Positions 1 through 7,596 of a DNA stretch of 20,202 bases are shown here, in pieces. How positions within the stretch are numbered: the first letter of the stretch is position 1; the number at the start of each line of letters is the position of its first letter. This DNA is from CAIWHR01 sp040007035. Lineage in GTDB: Bacteria; Pseudomonadota; Gammaproteobacteria; Burkholderiales; Casimicrobiaceae. The stretch spans positions 1-20,202 of the forward strand of contig JBDTVU010000057.1 in the NCBI GenBank assembly GCA_040007035.1. The letters run 5' to 3'. The notes below the pieces were generated by a model that was not told the origin of the DNA, searched no databases, and saw only the letters and a program-made list of their open reading frames with translations. The position numbers were made by a program, and so were the translations under genes.

Positions 1-1553
1 GGGAACACGATGTCCTCCTCGCCCGCCTTGCGCTCCGGACCCTTGGCCACGCCGATCAGACGCGTGTCGTGCAGCCCCTGCTCCGCCAGCACCTCGGCGG
101 CGACGGCGACCTGCCCCTTGCCGCCGTCGATCACCAGCAGGTCCGGCGCCGGGAATTCGCCGCCGACGATCCGGGCGCAACGTCGCGTGAGCGCCTCGCG
201 CATCGCCGCGTAGTCGTCGCCTCCGTGCTCCGGCGTCACGTTGAACCGGCGGTACTCGGACGACTGCATTGCCAGCCGGTCGAAGATCACGCAGGACGCC
301 ACCGCGCGCTCGCCCATCGTGTGCGAGACGTCGAAGCACTCGATCCGCTGCGCCGATGCCGGCAGGCCCAGCGCCGCCTGCAGCGCGGCGAGCCGGTCCT
401 CCTGCGTCGCCTTCTGCGCGAGCTTCTGCGCGATCGCGAACTGCGCGTTCTGCACCGCCATCGCCAGCCACACCCGCCGCTCGCCGCCGGGATTGCCCGT
501 GATCTCGACCCGCTGCCCGGCCTGCGCCGACAGCACGCCGGCCAGCGCGTCGTGGTCGGCAGCGTCGGAGACGATGATCGTCGGCGGCACCGGCCGCTCG
601 ACGTAATGCTGCTCGAGGAACGCCGGCACGACCTCCGGCAACTGGTCGGCGTCGGCGTGCTGAGGGAAGAACGCGCGGTCGCCGACGTGGCGCCCGCCGC
701 GGATCATCACCACGTTGACGGCGACCATGCCGCGGTCGGCCGCCGCGGCGACGACGTCGATGTCGCCGGCCGTCGCGCTCTCGACGAACTGCCGCGACTG
801 CAGTTGCGTCAGCCGCGTGATCTTGTCGCGCACCCGTGCCGCGCGCTCGAACGCCAGCGCCGCGCTCGCCTCCTCCATCTGCGCCTTCAACTGCGCCAGC
901 ACCTCGGTGGTCCGACCCTGCAGGAACAGCACGGCGCTCTGCACGTCGTCGCCGTAGTCGGCCGCGGCGACGAGTCCGACACAGGGCGCACTGCAGCGCC
1001 GGATCTGGTGCAGCATGCACGGCCGCGAGCGGTTGGCGAACACGCTGTTCTCGCAGGTCCGGAGTTGAAACACTTTCTGCAGCAGCGCCATCCCCTCGCG
1101 CACCGCCCCGGCGCTCGGGAACGGCCCGAAATACCGGTGCTGCCGGTCGAGCTTGCCGCGGTGGAAGCGCAACTGTGGAAAGTCCTCTCCGGTGAGACAG
1201 ACGTACGGATAGCTCTTGTCGTCGCGGAACAGGATGTTGTAGCGCGGCTCCTGCGCCTTGATCAGGTTGTTCTCGAGCAACAGCGCCTCGCCCTCGGAAC
1301 GCGTGACCGTCGTCTCGACGCGGGCGACCTGCGCGACCATCAGCGCGATCCGCGTCTCGAGCGCCCCCTTCTGGAAGTAATTGGCGACACGCTTCTTCAG
1401 GTCGCGCGCCTTGCCGACGTACAGCGTCGCGCCGGCGGCATCGAGCATCCGGTACACGCCCGGCCGGTGCGACAGCGAGGCGACGAGCTCGCGCGCGTCG
1501 AACGCAGGCGCCGACGGCGGCGGCGCGGGACCGGCAGCGGGTGCTTCGTTCAT
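1..1553 (-). CDS. uvrC: UvrABC system protein C (excinuclease subunit), 3'-truncated by window edge
   Basis: UvrC makes both incisions around a lesion in nucleotide excision repair, acting in the cytosol with UvrA and UvrB. The frame opens with ATG at 1553 and stays open to the left edge, giving 517 residues of a protein that is usually about 600. The C-terminal helix-hairpin-helix region is therefore missing. An N-terminal GIY-YIG nuclease domain is visible (GVY at 32-34, YVG at 45-47). A UVR (UvrB-binding) helix pair lies near residues 210-245. The RNase H-like second nuclease domain has ECFDVSHTMGE with Asp408 and VIDGGKGQ with Asp476, both matching catalytic aspartates of the family. The start lies 16 bp after the stop of the glycosylase gene, so the two are probably one transcript. 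No clear Shine-Dalgarno sequence precedes it. The identification is secure. Confidence 0.96.
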   Translation of the reverse strand, partial: MNEAPAAGPAPPPSAPAFDARELVASLSHRPGVYRMLDAAGATLYVGKARDLKKRVANYFQKGALETRIALMVAQVARVETTVTRSEGEALLLENNLIKAQEPRYNILFRDDKSYPYVCLTGEDFPQLRFHRGKLDRQHRYFGPFPSAGAVREGMALLQKVFQLRTCENSVFANRSRPCMLHQIRRCSAPCVGLVAAADYGDDVQSAVLFLQGRTTEVLAQLKAQMEEASAALAFERAARVRDKITRLTQLQSRQFVESATAGDIDVVAAAADRGMVAVNVVMIRGGRHVGDRAFFPQHADADQLPEVVPAFLEQHYVERPVPPTIIVSDAADHDALAGVLSAQAGQRVEITGNPGGERRVWLAMAVQNAQFAIAQKLAQKATQEDRLAALQAALGLPASAQRIECFDVSHTMGERAVASCVIFDRLAMQSSEYRRFNVTPEHGGDDYAAMREALTRRCARIVGGEFPAPDLLVIDGGKGQVAVAAEVLAEQGLHDTRLIGVAKGPERKAGEEDIVF

Positions 1554-1569
1554 CGTCAGGCGCGCATCG

Positions 1570-2271
1570 TCACGCCGTGCGCACCACCGATGCGCGCGAA
1601 AGGTGGTGCACCACCGCCGCGAACACGGCGCGGAACATCGGCGGCGTCAGCCGGCCGGTGTTGGTGTTGTAGCGGCTGCAATGGTAGCTGTCGAACAGCG
1701 CCGCGTCGTCGTCGAGCGCGTGCCGCGCGCCGTGGGCGAACGGATGCGCCGACGGCTTGCGTCCGAGCGCGCGCAGCGTCGCGTCGTGCGCGATCCGGCC
1801 CAGTGCGACGATCGCGCCGCCGGCCGGCAGCGTCGCGAGGTCGGCAGCGAGGTAGCCGTTGCACGCGCGGATCTCGGCCGGCGCGGGCTTGTTGTCCGGC
1901 GGCAGGCATTTCACCGCGTTGGTGATCCGGCATCCGGACAGCGTGAGGCCGTCGTCGCTGCGCGCGCCCGTCGGCTGCGACGCGAAGCCGCAGGCGTGCA
2001 GCGTTTCGTACAGCAGGATGCCCGCGTGATCGCCGGTGAACGGACGGCCGCTGGCGTTCGCGCCGTGCATCCCCGGCGCGAGCCCGACGACGATGAGTCC
2101 GGCACTCGCCTCGCCGAATGGCGGCACCGGCCGGCAGAAGTAGGCGGGATGGTCCACCTTCACGGCGTCGAGAAACGCCGCGAGCCGGGCGCAGCGACGG
2201 CAACCGGCGTCGTACGCGGCGACGGCGCCGGAATCTGGCAAAATGCGGGTCTTTTGCGCGTTGGCACGCAT
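1570..2271 (-). CDS. Family 5 (UDGb-type) uracil-DNA glycosylase
   Basis: This 233-residue protein should remove uracil, and possibly other deaminated bases, from DNA to start base excision repair. Motif 1 is GLAPGMHGANASGRPFTGD (63-81), the form typical of family 5, which lacks the usual catalytic Asp/Asn of other UDGs. The second motif, SYHCSRYNTNTGRLT (195-209), carries His197. Four cysteines fit the iron-sulfur cluster ligands of the family: Cys24 and Cys27 (CRRC), Cys122 in NAVKC, and Cys137. The ATG at 2271 leaves only 29 bp to the divergent hydrolase start, so the promoters of the two genes must overlap each other or the coding ends. It is followed after 16 bp by uvrC, forming a two-gene DNA repair unit. 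Family assignment is from motifs. The preferred substrate cannot be read from the sequence. Confidence 0.92.
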   Translation of the reverse strand: MRANAQKTRILPDSGAVAAYDAGCRRCARLAAFLDAVKVDHPAYFCRPVPPFGEASAGLIVVGLAPGMHGANASGRPFTGDHAGILLYETLHACGFASQPTGARSDDGLTLSGCRITNAVKCLPPDNKPAPAEIRACNGYLAADLATLPAGGAIVALGRIAHDATLRALGRKPSAHPFAHGARHALDDDAALFDSYHCSRYNTNTGRLTPPMFRAVFAAVVHHLSRASVVRTA

Positions 2272-2300
2272 GGCGCGCGAATCCTAGCACGCACGCTCCC

Positions 2301-3113
2301 ATGCTTCCTGCCGAACCCCACCTCGAGGTGCGCAGCCACGCGCCTGTCCGCACCAACGGCGCCAACGGCCGCAAGCCGCCGCTGCTTTTCGTCCACGGCG
2401 GCTACTGTGACGGCTGGTGCTGGGAGCCGTACTTCCTGCCGTGGTTCGCCGGCAAGGGCTATGCGGCCCATGCGATCAGCCTGCGCGGGCACGGCGAGTC
2501 GGGCGGCCATTCGACGCTGTTCATCACCGGCCTCGACGACTATGCCGCCGACGTCGAGTCCGTCGTCGCCCGCCTGCCGGCGCCACCGGTGCTGATCGGA
2601 CACTCGATGGGCGCCGCCGTCGTCGAGCGGCTGCTGGCCACGCGCCCCGTCCGCGCTGCCGCGCTGATTTCGCCGGTGCCGCCCGCAGGGCTGATGACGT
2701 TGGCGGCGCGGCTGGCCGCCGAGCGCCCCGACTACCTGCTGCAGATGAGCCAGTTCGACCCGTCGCAGATGTCGTCGCACGTGCTGGACACGCTGCGCCC
2801 CTATTATTTCAGCGACGACGTCGAGCCGGCGATCCTGGCCGAAGCGACGCGCCACCTCGGCGTCGAGTCAGCGCGTGCGCTGCTCGACCTGTCGCTGCGG
2901 CTGCACTGGCAACTGCCCGAGCGCGGCGGCGTGCCGGTGTTCGTGCTGGGCGCCGGCGGCGACCGGATCTGCACGCCGCACGAGGTCCGGATGACGGCGC
3001 AGCATCACGGCGTCGACGCGACGATCCTCCCGGGCCTCGCGCACATGATGATGCTCGACCGCAAGTGGCAGACGGCGGCGAAGTCGCTGCTGTCCTGGCT
3101 GGCGACGCTCTAG
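2301..3113 (+). CDS. Alpha/beta-hydrolase fold protein
   Basis: This 270-residue cytosolic enzyme has the complete catalytic set of the alpha/beta-hydrolase family. The oxyanion loop is HGGYCDGW (from residue 32). The nucleophile elbow is GHSMG with Ser102, the acid is probably Asp221 in GAGGDRI, and the base is His248 in LPGLAHMMM. The LRGHGES segment (61-67) is the usual strand-4 loop. The substrate is unknown; esterase, lipase-like or thioesterase activity would all fit. The ATG at 2301 is chosen because homology-like sequence begins soon after it, and upstream in-frame sequence lies antisense to the glycosylase gene. It is divergent from the glycosylase and convergent with the PAS-GGDEF-EAL gene 34 bp away, so it is probably transcribed alone. 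Confidence 0.85.
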   Translation: MLPAEPHLEVRSHAPVRTNGANGRKPPLLFVHGGYCDGWCWEPYFLPWFAGKGYAAHAISLRGHGESGGHSTLFITGLDDYAADVESVVARLPAPPVLIGHSMGAAVVERLLATRPVRAAALISPVPPAGLMTLAARLAAERPDYLLQMSQFDPSQMSSHVLDTLRPYYFSDDVEPAILAEATRHLGVESARALLDLSLRLHWQLPERGGVPVFVLGAGGDRICTPHEVRMTAQHHGVDATILPGLAHMMMLDRKWQTAAKSLLSWLATL

Positions 3114-3116
3114 CGG

Positions 3117-3144
3117 CCGTCGCCAATGCGCCGCGCCGCGACGG
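3117..3144. terminator. Hairpin between convergent genes, candidate bidirectional terminator
   Basis: A perfect 7-bp inverted repeat, CCGTCGC (3117-3123) and GCGACGG (3138-3144), has a 14-nt loop. It lies in the 34-bp gap between two converging stop codons. There is no T-run on either side, so intrinsic termination is only plausible. Confidence 0.4.
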
Positions 3145-3147
3145 ACG

Positions 3148-6100
3148 TCAATGCACGCGCGTCGGTCGGCCGCGGACCAGCGTCTCGAATTCCGCCGCCG
3201 GTACCGGCTTGCTGATCCAGTAGCCCTGGAAGTAGTGGCAGCCGTGCGTGTCGAGGAATTCGAGCTGCGCCTTGGTGCCCACACCCTCGGCCACGACCGT
3301 CAGCCCGAGCCCTCGGGCGAGGCCGATGATCGCCTCGGTGATCGCCGCGTCGCCCGGATCCGTCTCCAGGTCGGCGATGAACGAGATGTCGATCTTCAGC
3401 GTGTCGATCGGAAAGTGCTTGAGGTGCGTCAGTGACGAGTAGCCGGTGCCGAAATCGTCGATGGCGACGGTGAAGCCCTCGTCGCGCAACTGGTGCAGCA
3501 CCTTGCGGATCGCGTCGAGGTCGTGCATCAGGCTGGTCTCGGTCACTTCCAGCTCGATCCACGACGGCTCGCAGCCGACGCTGCGGACGATCCCGGAGAT
3601 CCGCGGGGCGAGGTCCTCGCGGTAGAACTGGCGCGCCGACAAGTTTACCGACACCCGCAGCGCCAGGCCGTCCTTGCGCCAGGCGACGCACTGGGTCGCG
3701 GCCGCGCGCAGCACCCAGTCGCCGAGTGCGTGGATCAGCCCCGACTCCTCGGCCAGCGGGATGAACACCTTCGGCGGCACGCTGCCGTGGTCCGGGTCCG
3801 TCCACCGCAGCAGCGCCTCGGCGCCGACGATCGCGCGGTCGGCGATCCGCACCACCGGCTGGAAATGGAGCTCCAGTAGGTTGTCCTTCACCGCGCCGCG
3901 CAACGCGACCTCGAGCGAGTGCTGCTTCAGCCGGTGCTGGGCGAGGTTGGCATCGAGGAACTGGTAGGTGTTGCGGCCGAGCTCCTTCGACCGGTACATC
4001 GCGACGTCAGCGTGCTTCAGCAGCTCCTCGGGGTCGTCGGAATCGTCCGGGTAGACGCTGATGCCGATCGACGAGGTCACGTAGATGTCGTGCTCCTCGA
4101 TCGTGAACGGCTGCGCGATTGCGTCCTGCAGCTTCTGCGCGATGTGGCCGAGCACCTCCGGATCGTCGAAGTCCTCGACGATCACCATGAATTCGTCACC
4201 GCCGAGGCGCGCGAGCAGGTCGGTCTCGCGCAGCGCTTCCGACAGCGCCCGCGTCACGTGCTTCAGCAGCTCGTCGCCGATCCGATGGCCCAGCGTGTCG
4301 TTGACGTTCTTGAACCGGTCGAGGTCGATGAACAGCACGCCGACGCGGCGGCCGCTGCGCTTCGCCTGCGCGATCGCCTGCGTCAGCCGCTCGTGCAGCA
4401 GCAGCCGGTTCGGCAGTCCGGTCAGCGCGTCGCGGGTGGCCATGAACTGCAGCCGCTCCTCGGCCTGGATCCGCGACGACACGTCCTGGACGAACGACAG
4501 GATCGAGACGATCCGGCCCTCGTCGTCGAGCAGGCCGGAGTGGTACCACTCGCACCAGATCGTGTTGCCGTCGCTGCGGTAGTTGCGGGTCAGCCCCGTG
4601 GCGCGCGGCTCCTCGCCGCTCATCAGCTTGGCGAGCAACGCCGCCACCGCCTCGCGATCGGCCTCGTGGATCAACTGGTTCCCGGTGAGCGGCATCCCGA
4701 GCACCTCGTCGGCGCGCCAGCCGAAGATGTTCTCGGCCTGCGGCGACCAGCGGACCAGCCGGAAGTCGCGGTCCCATTCCAGCACCGCCAGCGGCGTGTT
4801 GCTGATGTGCGAGGACAGCATCCAGTTCGCGCGGCGCAGTGCGTCCTCGTTCTTCTTCTGGTCGTGGACGTCGGTGTGCACCGCGTAGATGCCGATCACG
4901 TTGCCATCGCTGTCGCGGTTCGGCGCGTAGTGGATCGATTCCCAGCGCGGCTCGCCCGAGGGCTGCACCAGCATCTGCTCGGTGGACACGGTGTCGCCCT
5001 TGAGCACGCGCTCCAGCAGCGGCTGCATCTGCTGGAACCGCTCGTCGCCGACGACCTCGGCGACGAGGCGCCCGGCGAGGTCCTTGCGCGCCTCGCCCAG
5101 CCACTCCTCGTTGTGGCGGTTGAGGAAGCGGTAGCGATACTCGCGGTCGATGTACGAGACCCGCGCCGGCACGTTGTCCATGATGAGCCGCAGCTCGGCC
5201 TCGGACGCGCGCAACGCCTCCTGCGCCTGCTTCAGGCCGTGGATGTCGTTCATCAGCACGAACGCGCCGTGGACCTCGCCCGACGGGGCGGCGTCGGGCA
5301 CGACGCGGATCGTCATCCATCGGCGCACGCCATTGGCGCCGGGCACCAGTCGGTCGAACGCCGTCGACTCGCCGCCGAGCGCGCGCGTCAGCATCGCCTG
5401 CGCGCTCTGGTAGATGCCGTGGCCGACGACGTCGCGCAGCCGCAATTCGGCGACCTGCTCGGCGGTCAGCCCGAAGTACTGGAGGAACGTGCGGTTGACG
5501 TAGTGGCAACGCTCGTCGTGGTCGATGTAGGCGACCGGCGCCGGCACGCCGTCCATGATCGCGCGAAGCTGCGACTCGCGCGCGGCGAGGGCGTCCTGCG
5601 CTTCCTTGAGGTCGGTGATGTCGTGGCCGACGACGTACTCGCCCTTCACCGTGCCGTCGAAGCGCAGGTCGGGCACGCAGCGGGCGCGGATCCAGCGCCG
5701 GCGCCCGGACGCGTCGATGACCTCGCGCTCGTAGACGACGGCATCGCCGGCAAGCGAACGCTCGCGGCTGGTCGCGAGCTCGTCGGCAGCTTCGGCGCCG
5801 AGGACCTCGTCCGGCCGGCGGCCGATCACCTGGTCGCGCTGCAGCCCGTACAGGTGCAGGAACGACTCGTTGACGAACACGTAGCGGCGGTCTTCGTCGA
5901 GGTAGACGACCGGCTCGGGAATGTTGTCGGTGAACAGCCGAAGCTGTTCCTCGCGCGCGGCCAGCGCCTGCTCGGTCAGCTTGAGGTCGTGGATGTCGTA
6001 CTCGGTGCAATAGAGGCCGCGCACCTTGCCGCCGGCGTCGAGGTCCGGCGCGACGCGGCCGTGCATCCAGCGCCGCGCCCCTTCGGCGTTGCTGCCGATG

Positions 6101-7161
6101 CGCTCGTACTCGACGTGCTCGCCGTCCTGAGCCCGCTTCAGGATCGGGCGCAGGAACGTCGCCACGTCGCCCGCCATCACGTCCATCGGCGTCTTGCCGT
6201 AGATCTCATCCTGCGGGCGGCACACCCAGTTGGCGAACGCCTGGTTGACGAACGTGTACTTGAGCGTCCGGTCGAGGTACGCGATCGGGCCCGGGATGTT
6301 GTCGGCGAACAGCCGGAGCTGGACCTCCTGCGCCTTCAGCGCGTCGCGGATGCGGACGTCGTCCTCGATGTCCGTCATCACGGCAAACGCGCCGCCTACG
6401 CGCCCCCCGAGCTCGCGGTCGGGGAACAGCGTCACCCGCACCCAGCGCAGGTCGCCCGACGCCCGCCGGTCGCGCCGCTCGTAGGCGACGGTCGCGCCGG
6501 CGAACGCGCGCTCGATGTAGCCCTGCATCTCCGTAAACGCCTCGCCGGAAAGCACGTCGCGCACCGCGTGCCCGAGCAGGTCGTCGGCCGCGACGCCGAT
6601 CCACTCGGCGAACGGACGGTTGGCGAAGCGGACCTTGAACTGCCGGTCGAAGTACAGGATCGGCGAGCCGACGCTGTCAGTGACGAGGCGCAGCCGGTGC
6701 TCGCGCTGGCCGGCCTCAAGCTCCAGCCGCTTCAGGTGGTCGACGTCGGCATAGGTGACGAGGAAGCCGCGGATCTGCCCCTGCGGGTTGCGATCGGGGT
6801 AGTAGTCGACGCGGATCCAGATCGGCGGGCGGCCGGGGGACAGCAGCTGCCGTTCGTAGCCGGTCCGTTCACCCGCCAGCGCGGCTTCGATGTACGCGTC
6901 GTAGAGCTGGTAGACGTCCCGGCCCAGCACCTCGATCACCTCGCGCCCGATCACCTCGTCGTGGCGCTTGGCGATCCAGTCGAGGAACGCCTTGTTGGCG
7001 AAGCGGTACCTCTGGCTGCGGTCGACGTACGCCAGCGGCAGGCCGAGCGCGTTCAGCTTGCGCTGCGACAGCGCAAGTAGACCGTCCCGGTCCGGACCCT
7101 CGCCCGACGTCTGCTGGACGGTGGCGAGATCGAGCCGGCTGAGAGCGCGGGTCAGGGCCAT
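3148..7161 (-). CDS. Seven-PAS diguanylate cyclase/phosphodiesterase (PAS x7 - GGDEF - EAL)
   Basis: This 1337-residue protein is predicted to control cyclic-di-GMP. No signal peptide or membrane segment is visible, so it should be cytosolic. Seven PAS domains fill about residues 33-900. An equivalent Asp, in YVDR, YFDR, YLDR, YLDE, YIDH, YIDR and EWDR, falls at 47, 172, 297, 422, 547, 672 and 797, exactly 125 residues apart. PAS 2-6 are clearly similar to each other; PAS 7 is the most divergent. The GGDEF motif is intact (987-991), preceded by an RETD inhibitory I-site at the standard five-residue spacing. The EAL domain has EAL (1115-1117), NLSARQF, EVTET, DDFGTGYSS and AEGV/FQGY, so both catalytic centres look functional. 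The ATG at 7161 has no good Shine-Dalgarno. Which activity dominates, and what the PAS domains sense, cannot be told from sequence. It is flanked by a convergent hydrolase and a divergent antiporter, so it is probably monocistronic. Confidence 0.96.
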   Translation of the reverse strand: MALTRALSRLDLATVQQTSGEGPDRDGLLALSQRKLNALGLPLAYVDRSQRYRFANKAFLDWIAKRHDEVIGREVIEVLGRDVYQLYDAYIEAALAGERTGYERQLLSPGRPPIWIRVDYYPDRNPQGQIRGFLVTYADVDHLKRLELEAGQREHRLRLVTDSVGSPILYFDRQFKVRFANRPFAEWIGVAADDLLGHAVRDVLSGEAFTEMQGYIERAFAGATVAYERRDRRASGDLRWVRVTLFPDRELGGRVGGAFAVMTDIEDDVRIRDALKAQEVQLRLFADNIPGPIAYLDRTLKYTFVNQAFANWVCRPQDEIYGKTPMDVMAGDVATFLRPILKRAQDGEHVEYERIGSNAEGARRWMHGRVAPDLDAGGKVRGLYCTEYDIHDLKLTEQALAAREEQLRLFTDNIPEPVVYLDEDRRYVFVNESFLHLYGLQRDQVIGRRPDEVLGAEAADELATSRERSLAGDAVVYEREVIDASGRRRWIRARCVPDLRFDGTVKGEYVVGHDITDLKEAQDALAARESQLRAIMDGVPAPVAYIDHDERCHYVNRTFLQYFGLTAEQVAELRLRDVVGHGIYQSAQAMLTRALGGESTAFDRLVPGANGVRRWMTIRVVPDAAPSGEVHGAFVLMNDIHGLKQAQEALRASEAELRLIMDNVPARVSYIDREYRYRFLNRHNEEWLGEARKDLAGRLVAEVVGDERFQQMQPLLERVLKGDTVSTEQMLVQPSGEPRWESIHYAPNRDSDGNVIGIYAVHTDVHDQKKNEDALRRANWMLSSHISNTPLAVLEWDRDFRLVRWSPQAENIFGWRADEVLGMPLTGNQLIHEADREAVAALLAKLMSGEEPRATGLTRNYRSDGNTIWCEWYHSGLLDDEGRIVSILSFVQDVSSRIQAEERLQFMATRDALTGLPNRLLLHERLTQAIAQAKRSGRRVGVLFIDLDRFKNVNDTLGHRIGDELLKHVTRALSEALRETDLLARLGGDEFMVIVEDFDDPEVLGHIAQKLQDAIAQPFTIEEHDIYVTSSIGISVYPDDSDDPEELLKHADVAMYRSKELGRNTYQFLDANLAQHRLKQHSLEVALRGAVKDNLLELHFQPVVRIADRAIVGAEALLRWTDPDHGSVPPKVFIPLAEESGLIHALGDWVLRAAATQCVAWRKDGLALRVSVNLSARQFYREDLAPRISGIVRSVGCEPSWIELEVTETSLMHDLDAIRKVLHQLRDEGFTVAIDDFGTGYSSLTHLKHFPIDTLKIDISFIADLETDPGDAAITEAIIGLARGLGLTVVAEGVGTKAQLEFLDTHGCHYFQGYWISKPVPAAEFETLVRGRPTRVH

Positions 7162-7235
7162 GCGGTGGAGGTGGTCGTGTTCCCGATTCCGGTTGTCGGC
7201 GGCGGGTGGGCGACCTCGCCCGCCCGCACCCCTCG

Positions 7236-7264
7236 ATGATGCAGTTGCAATCTGTGGGACACAA
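7236..7264 (-). promoter_or_regulatory. Weak candidate sigma-70 promoter for the PAS-GGDEF-EAL gene
   Basis: On the minus strand, TTGTGT (7264-7259) and CATCAT (7241-7236) are separated by 17 bp. The -10 match is only four of six, but the spacing is ideal and the position would give a leader of roughly 65 nt. This is the best candidate seen by eye and it is weak. Confidence 0.25.
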
Positions 7265-7413
7265 GCAAGGATCAGGCCCGGCTCGCCACTCCGGCGCCCG
7301 CTGCCTTGCCCGTGGCGCCAAGCCTCCGCCGAGCCTTGGACCCGCGGTCGGCCGCCGACCGTCCCTTGCCGTGGCGGCGTTCCGCGGGGCTTCGGGCACC
7401 GCGCCGCGCGCCG

Positions 7414-7444
7414 CTGACTGCTGCCGGCGAGCCGTTGTTACAAT
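7414..7444 (+). promoter_or_regulatory. Candidate promoter for the NhaD-like antiporter gene
   Basis: TACAAT (7439-7444) is a good -10 element in an otherwise very GC-rich stretch. CTGACT (7414-7419) could be the -35, but the 19-bp spacer is long. Transcription from here would give a leader of about 145 nt before the ATG at 7597. Confidence 0.4.
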
Positions 7445-7596
7445 CGCCGTCACTAATCTACTCCGGACGGCATCGAACGGGGACGATCCGCCGCCAGTCG
7501 GGCCCCGGGGCGTCCGGCGGGGCGATCCGGCGGACTCGAATTCGCTCCGGACGCCGCGCACCCCCTCTCCGCCGCCACCTGCCCGCAAGGAACCGC

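Larger units (their letters stand above)
7162..7596. other. 435-bp intergenic region between divergent genes
   Basis: No convincing gene is present; the open frames that cross it lack coding-like composition and usable starts. It contains a weak promoter candidate for the leftward gene, a candidate promoter for the rightward antiporter gene near 7414-7444, and a GC-rich inverted-repeat set in the antiporter leader (7463-7555). An AAGGA Shine-Dalgarno sits at 7586-7590. Confidence 0.6.

Noticed and set aside
69..1925. A 618-codon plus-strand open frame over uvrC and the glycosylase gene.
   Set aside because: Arg-rich shadow of the minus-strand uvrC frame, which shows unmistakable UvrC motifs but has no stop in the window because it runs off the left edge.
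3919..7080. A 1053-codon open frame on the plus strand, antisense to the PAS-GGDEF-EAL gene.
   Set aside because: Its product is a monotonous Arg/Val/His/Asp/Leu-rich sequence with no domain, as expected opposite a G+C-rich gene with G/C-ending codons. The minus-strand product has clear PAS, GGDEF and EAL motifs.
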